A stretch of DNA of 64,000 nucleotides from Chrysophaeum taylorii (GCA_029834535.1 JAQMWT010000340.1:124001-188000); one strand, 5' to 3'. Numbered from the stretch's first letter, positions 54,419-63,579 are shown. Notes: generated by a model from the letters alone, not told the origin. Program-made: numbers and translations.

Positions 54419-54783
54419 AACTAACTAACTTCAGACCTCTCCCGAGCATGGGAGCCAGGCCGGACCGACAGGTGCCAGTCCGGAATCACGGGCCTGTAGA
54501 CGAGGAGCGCGGAAAGGTGGGTCGGCGGAGAGTGACCATCAAGCTTGTCGCCATGCGACGAGGAGACCGCGATGTGACTGACAACCAACTCGTCGATAAC
54601 CTTCCGTCTTCGCCCCCCGGCCATACCCCGTCCCACTGCGAACGTTCCGGCTGCCAACCGGCCCGCCCGGGAGGCGAATAGGTGCCAACCTACGCCGGGA
54701 GGGCGGATGCCCTCGCAAGGCTCAGGATTCATGAGGCACCGTCCTCCATCGCAAACGCAGTCGGCGATCAGGGTAAGGGTACA
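54419..54783 (-). mobile_element. SINE-like TTAG-tailed retroposon
   Basis: 365 bp with perfect 11-bp target duplications ACTCTACAACT at 54408-54418 and 54784-54794, inside the RNase H region of the plus copia element. It must therefore be younger than that insertion. In element (minus) orientation it begins CCCTTACCCTGATCGCC and ends with (TTAG)n. Start and end regions match 34098-34495, whereas its middle differs and shows no reverse-transcriptase homology. Confidence 0.8.
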
Positions 54784-55464
54784 ACTCTACAACTGGTTTT
54801 TGTTTTCTCCTTGCTGGCTCTATGATAGCCTACTGCTCCCGCTCGCAGTACTTACTTGCTCGCTCTTCTTTTGAAGCTGAATTGCTCGCTCTTTGCGCTG
54901 CTATTGCTGAGCTCTCTTGGCTTCTCAAACTTTTTGATGACTTTGATCTCCCTCGTCACACGGTCCCAATGTATGTCGATAATAGCACCACCGTCACCCA
55001 AGTCCGTCTCCAATGTCTCACACGGCGCACCCGCCATCTTGACATTTGCTTTTACAGCACCGCCGAATATCATCGCAACCACATCATTAATCTCCAGCGC
55101 ATTACTCGTCTTGACACCCTTAGCGATATTTTCACCCGCAGTACGGAAGCTCCTTCCTTCCTCCGGCTTCGTGCTCTTTACCTCACTTCGTGATCTTCGC
55201 CCTGATCTCTGTTGTCTTTCTTTCTTGCCACAATGCCTCTATGACGTCTTCCTCAAAGCTTCTCCTCTGTGAGCGTCTCACTTACCCCTTTTTCCTTTTC
55301 TTTCTTTTCCAGCACCTGTGTGAGGAAGCTATGACACTTACCCCTGCACCACGTATCCAGTATCCCTACGCCATTCTCTTATCGCTAGTCTAACGCCTCA
55401 TTCCATTCGTAACAAGACACATAAGTTGATGAATAGACGTACACAAGTGCAGGCCAGTCAGTTC

Positions 55465-55746
55465 TAACTAACTAACTAACTTCAGACCTCTCCCGAGCAT
55501 GGGAGCCAGGCCGGACCGACAGGAGCCAGTCCGGAATCACGGGCCTGTAGACGAGGGGCGCCGAAAGGTGGGTCGGCGGAGAGTGATCATCAAACTTGTC
55601 GCCATGCGACGAGGAGACCGCGATGTGACTGACAACCAACTCGTCGATAACCTTCCGTCTGCACCCCCCGGCCATACCCCGTCCCACTGCGAACGTTCCG
55701 GCTGCCAACCGGCCCGCCCGGGAGGCGAATAGGTGCCAACCTACGC
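55465..55746 (-). mobile_element. 5'-truncated SINE-like TTAG-tailed retroposon
   Basis: 282 bp, about 97 percent identical by eye to the 3' part of 54419-54783. Flanked by CAGTTC at 55459-55464 and 55747-55752, a short probable duplication. It stops inside the element relative to the 54419 copy, consistent with incomplete target-primed reverse transcription. Confidence 0.75.
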
Positions 55747-56090
55747 CAGTTCACCTAGTCTCAATCTCTAACCCCAGTAAGTTCACCTGGTCCCGTTACG
55801 TTGACCTGGTCAGTAAGTTCACCTAGTCCCGATCTCTAACCCCAGTAAGTTCGGTGTAAACCCACTCGTCCTGACACCCACTCACCCCACTCTCCTTCGA
55901 GCTCGTCGCTCTCACCTCCGCCAATTTAAGCTGCTTTGATCCGCACACGCCGCTAGCCTTTGTGTTCACTCTAAAAACCCCAGTAAGTTCACTTGGTCCC
56001 AGTAAGTTCACCTGGTCACTAAGTTCACCTAGTCCCAATCTCAAAACCCAGTAAGTTCACCTGGTCCCAGTAAGTTCACTTACAGTGCGC
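55747..56090. repeat. minisatellite AGTAAGTTCACCTGGTCCC plus dispersed core
   Basis: About ten imperfect copies of an 18-20-bp unit (AGTAAGTTCACCTGGTCCC, with CTAGTC variants and intervening CAATCTCTAACCCC). They are interrupted at about 55880-55985 by an inverted, diverged copy of the repeat core found at 37340-37450 and 37770-37890. Confidence 0.75.
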
Positions 56091-56094
56091 GTGT

Positions 56095-56835
56095 AGACGC
56101 CGGGAGGGGGCTTATCGGTATTGCGCAGCACGTGTGGGGTAGGGTGGAGTCGTCGACTCAGAAGAGCATATCCTCGGGGTTGCCGATCGACAGAGAGCCA
56201 CGTAGAGCTGGACGTGGCAGAAGACGGGCTTGGGCAAGAGGACGCCGACCTTGCGGGGCGTCTGCCTCTGGCTCTTGTTGATCGTTTGGCGTCGGTGGGG
56301 CTTGAGGGATACAGGTTGGAGGAGCCTCGGTGACAACGACGCGATCGATGATGTATCGGGTGCCGTTGCAGTGGCCGTACGACGGGTCGAGGTTGCGAAG
56401 ACTTTAAGCTCGAGATCAAAGTCAGCATGCCGTTGGTTGTCAGGGAGTTGAAAACTCGACTGTAAAGAGCGAGGCGTCGTCTTCCGACCCAACCTAGTCG
56501 GCCGAAAAGAACTGCGACGCCTCGTCTCCGGGAAAAAAAGGCCGCGGTCATTCATGCGCGCGTTGTCAGCATCGACAACATCGTTTCGACGGGGCGTGAT
56601 AATGGCGCGCTGAAAGAGCCGCCGCGGGTCGTGGAAACAGTCTGCGAGGTCGCCGTAGACGGCTTGGAGGATCACTGCCTGCCTGGCTCGCGCGCCTACC
56701 TGATCCTTATCCTAAATCGGGGGACATACGTCCGGCGGCAGCATGCGTACGACCAACGGGCGGGGCCCGTCCTCTCTTCGCCTGCCCCACGCCTCGGCGA
56801 TGACCCCGACGAGGTCCCGCGTACTTATCTCCGCC
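56095..56835 (-). pseudogene. PIF1/Helitron-type helicase C-terminal fragment
   Basis: On the minus strand, DLVGVIAEAWGRRREDGPRP (about 56830-56760) is followed in another frame by LFQRAIITPRRNDVVDADNA (about 56620-56550), the 'RAIL.P.N..V..iN' block of PIF1 helicases. Then comes QTINKSQRQTPRKVGVLLP and PVFCHVQLYVALCRSATP (about 56290-56170), which match the family C-terminal 'TINKSQGQT...VG..L..PVFSHGQLYVALSR' blocks. The section between these blocks is much shorter than in PIF1 proteins, frames change, and the Walker A/B core is not present. It is most likely a Helitron remnant; a dead host PIF1 paralogue is the alternative. Confidence 0.6.
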
Positions 56836-56865
56836 CGTCAGTCAGGCACATCCCTCATACCCCAC

Positions 56866-57010
56866 AAACCCACCCACATCCTTCGTGCTTCCCACACACA
56901 CCCCCCTCTTAGCAGTCGACATTTAAAGACAAACAGACAACCCACCCACATCCTTCATGCTCCCCACACACACCCCCCTCTTAGCAGTCGACATTTAAAG
57001 ACAAACAGAC
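56866..57010. repeat. 72-bp tandem duplication and (ACAG/ACAA)n run
   Basis: Two copies of a 72-bp unit (CCCACCCACATCCTTC..., CCCCCCTCTTAGCAGTCGAC, ATTTAAAGACAAACAGACAA), followed by (ACAAACAG)n to about 57030. CCCCCTCTTAGCAGTCG also occurs near 17759. Confidence 0.8.
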
Positions 57011-57088
57011 AAACAGACAAACAGACAAACATCTGTCGATTAGTAGTAAGGACAAGACAAGCGGGTGGCGGCGGCGACGGTAGAGGAG

Positions 57089-58525
57089 TCATAGCCAGAG
57101 GACGACGTTGGAAGGTCGGCCGGCGTAGTTTGAGTCAAAAAAGTTGAGGACGTCCTCTTTGGAGTATCTGGTGGAGAAGTGTACGAGGATGAAGGTGGTG
57201 TTCGGGTGGCGGCAGATGAAGGGATGGAGCTGGGCATAGTGGGTGTGTCCGGTCGCGGCGGCCCGTTGGTCGTCGTCGTCGGGGCGTATCCCCAAAAAGG
57301 TACACTCGTGTACGACGTACCTGAACTCGCCGAGGATTTCGAGTTCGTTGGTTTCGAGCATACCGATCGTCGTGTCTCCCGAGTAAAACAAAAGGCCGTC
57401 CTCGTAGTAGTGCGTGATTTGTTCGCGGTTGCGTTTTATGAATTCCGGATCAGCGCCGGCGTACGCCGGGTCGAGTCGCTTTCTTCGCTCGTAGAGGCCG
57501 TAGGCGACAGCCGGTACCTTGTGGGTTGCCCCAAAGACGCGGACGCTCAGTTTGTCGTCGAGCGAAAAGTGGTCGCCGGGTCGAACGGGGCGCAAGTCGA
57601 CGTCGCCGAGAGCGTCGATCGTTTCTTGGGGCGTTTGTTCCCTGCCAAAGTTGAGGACGGCTTCCGCCCAGCAGAATCGGCGCGCGAGAGGTTCGATTTG
57701 GTACGGCAGGTAGACCCGCGCGGGGGGGCGTTTGTCCTCCCCGAATCTCGCGCGGCGCGCGAGGCCGGGGAGGGCCTGGACGTGGTCGCGGTGGGCGTGC
57801 GAGAGGAGAACGGCGCGCGGCTCGAGGGATTTTACCGCTAGACCCGCGTCCAGGACGATTCCGAGTTCGGGGAGGTAGTAGGCCGAGGCGTCGGCGCTGC
57901 GGCCGATGCCGACGATCGAGAGGCGGCTTTTTTTGAAATCTGGGGCGACCCATCGCTTGAGGACGTGCGCGTCGCCCGGGACCCGCGCGTGCCATTCCTC
58001 GCCTTGGGCGAACGCGGATCCCTTGAGGTGCTCGGGAAGGAGCTGGAGCGACCCGACGACGTCGTCCAAGGGGGCGACCCGCATAACATCGAAGAACCGC
58101 TGGAGCTCGCGGGACGACACCTGCCCGTCGGCGTCGGAATCGGCGACCGCGAGAAGCTTGCGCGCGAGGTCGCGCGCCGCGCGCTCGGCCGCGCCCTCGT
58201 CGCGGACGAGGCGCCGCGCGTAAGCGGTGGCTGCGTTTGTTTCGGGGGCCGAGGCCAGGGCCCGCACTACCTCGAGGGCCAGCTCCGAGAAGAGGGATTC
58301 GGCTTCCGCCTCGTCGAGGCGTTCTGAACCCTCAAAGATTCGGCCGACGACATCGCGCCGCGAGGCGCCGTCGAGGGCGGCGACGGCGTCGCCCCCCTGC
58401 AGCAAGGCGACCGTCGCCGAGGCGAGGGTCTGGACGTCCTGGGGGGTCGCGCGCAAAGGCGGCCTCTTATTATTATTATTATTATTGCTACATGCCCACA
58501 ACACGAAGGGAAGCAGCGCCACCAT
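57089..58525 (-). CDS. metallo-beta-lactamase-fold hydrolase, RNase Z-like, with EF-hand
   Basis: Single-exon 478-residue protein. The metal-binding signature S-HAHRDH at residues 243-248 is followed by H335 in GATHKVPAVAYGL (as in RNase Z 'H..P..GY'), D384 in YSGDT, GHTHYAQLHPF at 426-436 and HFSTRY at 449-454. The HFS.RY ending and H..P..GY are typical of tRNase Z and its plant-type paralogues, so phosphodiesterase activity on RNA is the best guess; the substrate is unknown. An EF-hand loop DSDADGQVSSRE (129-140) sits upstream within an alpha-helical region, an unusual addition implying Ca2+ regulation. The first 12 residues (MVALLPFVLWAC) are hydrophobic, then poly-Asn from an ATT microsatellite. 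This could be an N-terminal signal or plastid-directed leader, but a transit peptide is not obvious. It is divergent from the CAX gene, 115 bp apart. Confidence 0.85.
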   Translation of the reverse strand: MVALLPFVLWACSNNNNNNKRPPLRATPQDVQTLASATVALLQGGDAVAALDGASRRDVVGRIFEGSERLDEAEAESLFSELALEVVRALASAPETNAATAYARRLVRDEGAAERAARDLARKLLAVADSDADGQVSSRELQRFFDVMRVAPLDDVVGSLQLLPEHLKGSAFAQGEEWHARVPGDAHVLKRWVAPDFKKSRLSIVGIGRSADASAYYLPELGIVLDAGLAVKSLEPRAVLLSHAHRDHVQALPGLARRARFGEDKRPPARVYLPYQIEPLARRFCWAEAVLNFGREQTPQETIDALGDVDLRPVRPGDHFSLDDKLSVRVFGATHKVPAVAYGLYERRKRLDPAYAGADPEFIKRNREQITHYYEDGLLFYSGDTTIGMLETNELEILGEFRYVVHECTFLGIRPDDDDQRAAATGHTHYAQLHPFICRHPNTTFILVHFSTRYSKEDVLNFFDSNYAGRPSNVVLWL

Positions 58526-58640
58526 CTGATGATGTGAAAAAAGCGTGATGTGAATAACGAGGCTTTGCTTTGCCCGGTCGGTTTACTACTTACTCCCCTC
58601 GCATAATAATAAATAACCCCTCGAGTCGAGTGCCGCAGCG
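58526..58640. promoter_or_regulatory. compact divergent promoter region
   Basis: 115 bp between the start codons of the minus-strand metallo-hydrolase and the plus-strand CAX gene must hold both promoters and 5' UTRs. It contains the AT-rich stretch CATAATAATAAATAACCCC just before the CAX start; no canonical element was assigned. Confidence 0.5.
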
Positions 58641-60032
58641 ATGGCGGCGCCCGAATCAAAGGAAGAAGAGCAGGGGAGACGAGGGTCGCTGGAGCTGCTG
58701 AGCCGGTGGGTCTCGGGAGGGTCAGCACCGTCGATCCCCGGGAGCGAAAGCGAGCCTCTGACGAGCACGCGACGGCAAAAGTGGCGGAAGCGACTGTTGT
58801 ACCTCGCAGCCTACACGCGGCTCATCAAGGGCGCCGAGGCTGCGCCCAAGGGGTGGCGCGCCGGCACGAAGGCATTGTTTCTTGGGTCGAAGTTAAACCT
58901 CCTCCTTTTCGTGTCGGTTGTAGTTCCGTTCTGCCGGGAGTCAGCCGCGGCGTCGTTCGTTCTCTCGTGCCTCGTCCTCCTCCCCCTCGCCGCGATGTTG
59001 GGGGACCTGACCGAAAAGGTCGCCTACCACACCTCCGAGACGATCGGGGGCCTCCTAAACGCGACCTTTGGAAACGCGACCGAAGCCCTCGTCTCGATCT
59101 TCGCGCTCGAGAAAGGTCTAGTGCGCGTGGTCCAGGTTTCGCTCTTGGGTTCTGTTCTCTCGAACATGCTGCTCGTGCTCGGGTCGGCCTTCGTCGCCGC
59201 CGGAATGAAGACCAAGCTCGCCCACTTCAACCGGACGGCCGCCACCGCCAACACTGGTCTCCTCCTCGTCGCGACCCTCGCCCTCCTCGTACCGGCGATG
59301 CTCCAGGCCGCGCGCGAGATCACCGTCCCGGGCGAAAAAGCCCTCAGTCGCTGCACGTCTGTGTTGATGCTCGGGGTCTACGTCGCCTACCTCAACTTCC
59401 AGCTCTCGAGCCATTCGAAACTCTTCGACGAGGAGGCAGAGATCGAACGCCACGCGGCCGCCAGGGCGACGTCCTTCGGCGACGTCGCCATGACGGCCAT
59501 GGCGCGGCAAAACCACTCCGGGGAATTGGCCCTCCTCCACGACGACGACGACGACTACGTTTTGCGCCTCGACGTGGCCCTCGGCTGGCTCGCCGCCGTC
59601 ACCGTGCTCGTCGCCCTCTTCTCCGAACTCCTTACCTCTACTTTGGAAGGATTTTCCGAGGCCTTCGCCCTTCCGGACGCCTTTGTCGGCTTTGTCTTGC
59701 TTCCCCTCGTCGGAAACGCGGCCGAGCACGCGACGGCCATCACGATGGCCTACAGAAACAAGATCGACCTCTCCGTTGCCGTCGCCCTCGGTTCTTCTAC
59801 CCAGATCGCCCTCTTCGTCCTCCCCGTCATGGTCATCCTCGGCTGGATCATCGACCAGCCCCTCGATCTCGCCTTTGGCAGCTTCGAGACGGCCATCACC
59901 GCCCTCTCCGTCCTCATCGTCGCCTTCCAGGCTCAAATGGGCGAAGTCCATTACCTCAACGGCCTCGTCCTCGTGGTTGCCTACCTCATCATCGCCCTGG
60001 CATTCTACTTCGTCGACCAGCCCTTTGACTAG
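58641..60032 (+). CDS. CAX: Ca2+/H+ (cation/proton) antiporter, CAX family
   Basis: 463 residues, single exon. Two homologous halves carry the hallmark alpha-repeat motifs GNATEALVSIFAL (144-156) and GNAAEHATAITMAYRNK (358-374), the latter followed by SVAVALGSSTQIALFVLP. About eleven hydrophobic helices are visible. The halves are separated by an acidic cytosolic loop with a DDDDDD run (about 300-305), as in CAX proteins. The roughly 60-residue hydrophilic N-terminus could be autoinhibitory, as in plant CAXs (inference). Function: proton-driven export of Ca2+, and perhaps Mn2+, from cytosol into an acidic vacuole. The start is supported by GCAGCG ATG G context and by an intact hydrophilic leader. 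Confidence 0.93.
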   Translation: MAAPESKEEEQGRRGSLELLSRWVSGGSAPSIPGSESEPLTSTRRQKWRKRLLYLAAYTRLIKGAEAAPKGWRAGTKALFLGSKLNLLLFVSVVVPFCRESAAASFVLSCLVLLPLAAMLGDLTEKVAYHTSETIGGLLNATFGNATEALVSIFALEKGLVRVVQVSLLGSVLSNMLLVLGSAFVAAGMKTKLAHFNRTAATANTGLLLVATLALLVPAMLQAAREITVPGEKALSRCTSVLMLGVYVAYLNFQLSSHSKLFDEEAEIERHAAARATSFGDVAMTAMARQNHSGELALLHDDDDDYVLRLDVALGWLAAVTVLVALFSELLTSTLEGFSEAFALPDAFVGFVLLPLVGNAAEHATAITMAYRNKIDLSVAVALGSSTQIALFVLPVMVILGWIIDQPLDLAFGSFETAITALSVLIVAFQAQMGEVHYLNGLVLVVAYLIIALAFYFVDQPFD

Positions 60033-60067
60033 CCCACGTTTTTCTTTCCCAAGGGGCGCGAGAGCGC

Positions 60068-60188
60068 CGCCGCCGCCGCCGCCGCCGCCGCCATGTCTTC
60101 ATGCCTCCCGAAAGTCATCATCACTTGCCTTGAAGTTGCCGCGGGTTTCGTTTCTAGTAATAACTTTTATTACAACTTCAATGTACAA

Positions 60189-60223
<35 letters not shown>

Positions 60224-60225
60224 TT
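60068..60225. repeat. (CCG)n and (TTG)n microsatellites
   Basis: CCG array about 60068-60094 just downstream of CAX and TTG array about 60188-60225 just upstream of the next gene. An upstream ATG before the second array would translate it as poly-Cys, which is why that longer start was not chosen. Confidence 0.85.
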
Positions 60226-60242
60226 GGGAACTACAAAGAAGA

Positions 60243-60719
60243 ATGGTGATAAGCTGCGTCGAGCGCTGGTACCGGCGGCTGTGCTGCCGGCCGCTCTCCT
60301 TGTGCGGGAGAGAAACAGTCCCAACGGATCCCTGGTTTTCGCCAACGCGGAAGTCGTTCGCGGTGGACGCTTCCGAGGAGCTGAGCGTGGTCAAGGCCGC
60401 GATTATATCCTGCGTGGGACGCATCAAGCCGCGTCCCTTCTTCCTTTCGGGCACCTCGGACGCCGGTGCCGACTTCGACGTGGTCCGCGACGTCGAGGTG
60501 GACGATGCAGGGACCGTGCGGCTCTGCTTCTGGGGCGCACACGTCGACAGAGTCACGCTGGCGCTGCGCGACCTGCGCGGCGCCGACGGCCGCAGGATTC
60601 CGGTCACGCCCGCAATTGACGACCTGACGGATGATCTCGAGTTCGAGATCGACGACGCTAACCCCGACGACGACGCTAATACACCCCGTACAGCTCTGCG
60701 ATCGCCAGGACGCTGGTAG
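60243..60719 (+). CDS. hypothetical small protein
   Basis: 158 residues from ATG 60243. The N-terminus is Cys/Arg-rich (VERWYRRLCCRPLSLCGRE). The centre (VVKAAIISCVGRIKPRPFFL, then FDVVRDVEVDDAGTVRLCFW) looks like alternating beta-strands. The C-terminus is acidic (DDLTDDLEFEIDDANPDDDA). No family was recognised. It is placed in the only sizeable gap between CAX and the dephospho-CoA kinase and on the same strand, which supports a real gene. However, a GC-rich sequence gives long open frames on the other strand too (60170-61417), so transcript evidence would be decisive. Confidence 0.35.
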   Translation: MVISCVERWYRRLCCRPLSLCGRETVPTDPWFSPTRKSFAVDASEELSVVKAAIISCVGRIKPRPFFLSGTSDAGADFDVVRDVEVDDAGTVRLCFWGAHVDRVTLALRDLRGADGRRIPVTPAIDDLTDDLEFEIDDANPDDDANTPRTALRSPGRW

Positions 60720-60812
60720 ACACGGACGGCTCCGCCCCCGCCCTGCGTCCCCGCCGGCTTGCTAACCCTCCTTTGATTTTCCTCTTTGAAGCGGCACAAC
60801 CCTAACCACCGG

Positions 60813-61496
60813 ATGAAGCTTGTTGGCTTGACGGGCGGCATCGCCACGGGCAAGTCGACCGTGACGCGGTGGTTTCGCGACCAGGGCGTGGTCGTGGTCG
60901 ACGCCGACGCCCTAGTCCACGAGCTCCAACGCCCACACTCGAGGCTCGTCGCGGAGATCGGGAAGGCCTTTCCCGGAACCGTCCGCGACGGCGTCCTCGA
61001 CCGCGAAGCCCTCGGCGCGCGGATCTTTGAAAAGCGGGACGAGCGCCGCAGGCTCGACAAGCTGATGCGCGGGCCCATCGCCCGCGTGCTCGCAGCGCGC
61101 CTTGGATCGCACTGGGTGAAAGCAACCCCCCTCGTCGTGCTGGACGCGCCGCTCCTGTGCGAAGCTGGCCTCGACCGCCTCTGCGCGATGGTCGTGGTCG
61201 TTTCCGCGCCGAGGCACCTCCAGCTCCAGCGACTCAAGGACCGCGACGGCGTGGCCGACGCCGAGCGCCGAGTCGACGCCCAGATGCCTCTAGCCGCCAA
61301 GTGCGCCCGCGCCGACCTCGTCCTCGACAACAGCGGGGACCTTGCCAACCTCAAGCGCCAGTGCGACGCCGCCCTTCCGCGCCTTGGACGCGGGGCGATG
61401 GGGGTCTGGTGGTTCAACAGCCTCCCGGGGTTTATGGTCCTGGTGGGGTTAGCATCGTTATTGTTATTGTTGTATTCTTCTTCTTCTTATTTTTAG
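60813..61496 (+). CDS. DPCK: dephospho-CoA kinase
   Basis: 227 residues from the ATG at 60813 (MKLVGLTGGIATGKSTVTRW), which places the Walker A loop GGIATGKST at residues 8-16. This is exactly where CoaE-family proteins have it; the upstream in-frame TTG is not a eukaryotic start. Other family features are DADALVHELQ after the first strand, PLVVLDAPLLCEAGLD and the KDRDGVADAERRVDAQM lid-like segment, ending with LVLDNSGDLANLKRQ. It catalyses ATP-dependent 3'-phosphorylation of dephospho-CoA, the last step of coenzyme A synthesis. The C-terminus carries FMVLVGLASLLLLLY, a probable membrane anchor as in animal-type DCAKD. It ends 97 bp before the HSP70 start. Confidence 0.93.
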   Translation: MKLVGLTGGIATGKSTVTRWFRDQGVVVVDADALVHELQRPHSRLVAEIGKAFPGTVRDGVLDREALGARIFEKRDERRRLDKLMRGPIARVLAARLGSHWVKATPLVVLDAPLLCEAGLDRLCAMVVVVSAPRHLQLQRLKDRDGVADAERRVDAQMPLAAKCARADLVLDNSGDLANLKRQCDAALPRLGRGAMGVWWFNSLPGFMVLVGLASLLLLLYSSSSYF

Positions 61497-61593
61497 GAAA
61501 GTTCTGTTGTTCCAAAAGATTCGATTTCGAAAGTGCAACGACCGAGCAACAAGGCTCGCATCCCCGATCTGAAGACTGCAAGGAACGAACAAC
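61497..61593 (+). promoter_or_regulatory. HSP70 5' region with possible heat-shock element
   Basis: Only 97 bp separate the kinase stop from the HSP70 ATG. GAAAGTTC at 61497-61504 is a GAAnnTTC pair; further TTC/GAA triplets (61510-61512, 61520-61522, 61526-61531) are not in regular 5-bp phase. The HSP70 promoter probably extends into the 3' end of the kinase gene. Confidence 0.4.
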
Positions 61594-63579
61594 ATGACAT
61601 CCGGAGAGAGTGTTGGCATCGATTTGGGCACGACCTACTCGTGCGTCGGCGTGTGGCAGAACGACCGCGTCGAGATCATCGCGAATGATCAGGGCAACCG
61701 GACGACGCCCTCGTACGTGGCCTTCAACGAGACCGAGCGCCTCATTGGCGACGCCGCCAAGAATCAGGTGGCGATGAACGCGACGAACACGGTGTTCGAC
61801 GCGAAACGGCTGATCGGACGAAAGTTCAGCGACTCGGCCGTCCAGTCGGACATCAAGCACTGGCCCTTCAAGGTGACGTCGGGCGCGGGCGGCAAGCCGC
61901 TGATTCACGTCACGTACCGCGGCGAGGAGAAGACCTTTGCCGCCGAGGAAATCTCCTCGATGGTCCTCATCAAGATGAAGGAGATCGCCGAGGCCTACCT
62001 CGGCAAGGACGTGAAGAACGCCGTCATCACGGTGCCGGCCTACTTCAACGACTCGCAGCGCCAGGCGACGAAGGATGCGGGCTCGATCTCGGGTCTCAAC
62101 GTGCTCCGCATCATCAACGAGCCGACGGCGGCGGCCATCGCCTACGGCCTCGACAAAAAAGGCAACGAGCGCAACGTCCTCATCTTCGACCTCGGCGGCG
62201 GCACCTTCGACGTGTCGCTCCTGACCATCGAGGAGGGTATCTTCGAGGTCAAGGCGACCGCCGGCGACACCCACCTCGGCGGCGAGGATTTTGATAATCG
62301 CATGGTCGACTACTTCCTCCAGGAATTTAAGCGCAAGTTCAAGAGGGACCTCAAGTCGAACCAGCGCGCCCTGCGGCGACTCCGGACGGCGTGCGAGCGT
62401 GCCAAGCGCACGCTGTCTTCGTCGACGCAGGCGCACATCGAGATCGACTCGCTGTTCGAGGGCATCGACTTCAACTCGACCATCACGCGCGCGCGGTTCG
62501 AGGACCTCAACATGGACTACTTCCGCAAGTGCATGGACCCCGTCGAGAAGGTGATGCGCGACGCGAGGCTCTCAAAGTCGCAGGTCAACGAGGTCGTGCT
62601 CGTCGGCGGCTCGACGCGCATCCCCAAGATCCAGCAGCTCTTGTCCGACTTTTTTAACGGCAAGGAGCCGTGCAAGTCGATCAATCCCGACGAGGCCGTC
62701 GCCTTCGGAGCGACCGTCCAGGCGGCGATCCTCACGGGAGCCGACAAGTCGGACAAGCTGAGCGACCTGCTGCTGCTCGACGTGACACCCCTCTCGCTCG
62801 GGCTCGAGACCGCCGGCGGCGTCATGACGGCCCTCATCAAGCGGAACACGACCGTGCCGGCGAAAAAGTCCCAGACCTTCTCGACGTACGCTGATAATCA
62901 GACGAGCGTGCTCATCCAGGTCTTCGAGGGCGAGCGGTCGATGACAAAGGACAACAATCTCCTCGGCAAGTTCATGCTCGACGGCATCCCGCCCATGCCC
63001 CGCGGCCAACCGCAAATCGACGTCACCTTCGACATCGACGCCAACGGCATCCTCAACGTCTCGGCCGTCGAGAAGTCGACCGGCAAGGAGCAGAAGATCA
63101 CCATCAAAAACGACAAGGGCCGACTCTCGCAGCAGGAGATCGACAGAATGGTCGACGAGGCCGAGAGATATAAGGCCGAGGACGAGGCAAACAGGGTGCG
63201 CGTCGAAGCCAAGAATTCCCTCGAAAACTACTGCTACTCCATCAAGACTACCGTCGCCGACGAGAAGCTCGCCTCCAAGCTCGCCGACGCCGACAAGGAC
63301 AAGATCAACGCCAAGGTCCAGGAAACGACCTCCTGGCTCGACGCGAACCCGTCTGCCGAGAAGGAAGAGTTCGAGGCCAAGCAGAAGGACCTCGAGGCCG
63401 TCGTCAATCCCATCCTCACCAACCTCGGGGGCGCTGGTGGTGGCATGCCCGGCGGCATGCCCGGGTCCGGCTTCCCGGGTGCCGGCGGGATGCCCGGCGA
63501 CTTTCCGGGGGGCGCAGCGCCGAACGCGCCGCCCGCGGGCGGCGGAGACGAAGGCCCCAAGATCGAGGAAATCGACTAA
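61594..63579 (+). CDS. HSP70: cytosolic HSP70 chaperone
   Basis: 661 residues, single exon, full length. The three HSP70 signatures are intact: IDLGTTYS (9-16), [14 protein letters not shown] and [17 protein letters not shown]. There is also the [12 protein letters not shown] segment of the ATPase domain, the interdomain linker region [12 protein letters not shown], and the substrate-binding domain. The C-terminal tail is a GGMPG-repeat lid ending GPKIEEID. The terminal EEID is a conservative variant of EEVD, the TPR co-chaperone docking site of cytosolic/nuclear HSP70s, which places it in the cytosol; no ER (KDEL) or organelle presequence is present. ATP-dependent folding and refolding of client proteins with J-proteins and nucleotide-exchange factors. 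Confidence 0.97.
   Translation: MTSGESVGIDLGTTYSCVGVWQNDRVEIIANDQGNRTTPSYVAFNETERLIGDAAKNQVAMNATNTVFDAKRLIGRKFSDSAVQSDIKHWPFKVTSGAGGKPLIHVTYRGEEKTFAAEEISSMVLIKMKEIAEAYLGKDVKNAVITVPAYFNDSQRQATKDAGSISGLNVLRIINEPTAAAIAYGLDKKGNERNVLIFDLGGGTFDVSLLTIEEGIFEVKATAGDTHLGGEDFDNRMVDYFLQEFKRKFKRDLKSNQRALRRLRTACERAKRTLSSSTQAHIEIDSLFEGIDFNSTITRARFEDLNMDYFRKCMDPVEKVMRDARLSKSQVNEVVLVGGSTRIPKIQQLLSDFFNGKEPCKSINPDEAVAFGATVQAAILTGADKSDKLSDLLLLDVTPLSLGLETAGGVMTALIKRNTTVPAKKSQTFSTYADNQTSVLIQVFEGERSMTKDNNLLGKFMLDGIPPMPRGQPQIDVTFDIDANGILNVSAVEKSTGKEQKITIKNDKGRLSQQEIDRMVDEAERYKAEDEANRVRVEAKNSLENYCYSIKTTVADEKLASKLADADKDKINAKVQETTSWLDANPSAEKEEFEAKQKDLEAVVNPILTNLGGAGGGMPGGMPGSGFPGAGGMPGDFPGGAAPNAPPAGGGDEGPKIEEID

Larger units (their letters stand above)
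50179..55414 (+). mobile_element. Ty1/copia element with 96-bp LTRs, plus copy
   Basis: 5' LTR 50179-50274 and 3' LTR 55319-55414 are 96 bp each and identical by eye. Perfect 5-bp duplications AGACA occur at 50174-50178 and 55415-55419. The insertion is essentially recent. A primer site TGGTACCAGGTG starts at 50275. Parts: gag-like 50284-50583 and beyond; a minisatellite coding stretch 51485-51720; degraded integrase-region remnants about 51800-52640; RT 53101-54267 (VRGYTQVHGIDYHDTYSPVA, VVDDLLVAHP); RNase H 54182-54420 and 54822-55193, separated by the SINE-like insertion 54419-54783. It belongs to the same family as 46047-50111, from which it is separated by only 67 bp, head to head. It is broken, with several interruptions. 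Confidence 0.85.

Noticed and set aside
58706-60028. 440-residue open frame overlapping CAX in another plus frame
   Set aside because: Arg/Pro-rich shadow; the CAX frame has all family motifs and membrane segments.
60170-61417. Long minus-strand open frame antisense to the kinase and hypothetical gene
   Set aside because: Arg/Ser/Thr-rich low-complexity translation typical of an antisense frame in GC-rich coding DNA; the plus strand encodes a recognisable kinase.
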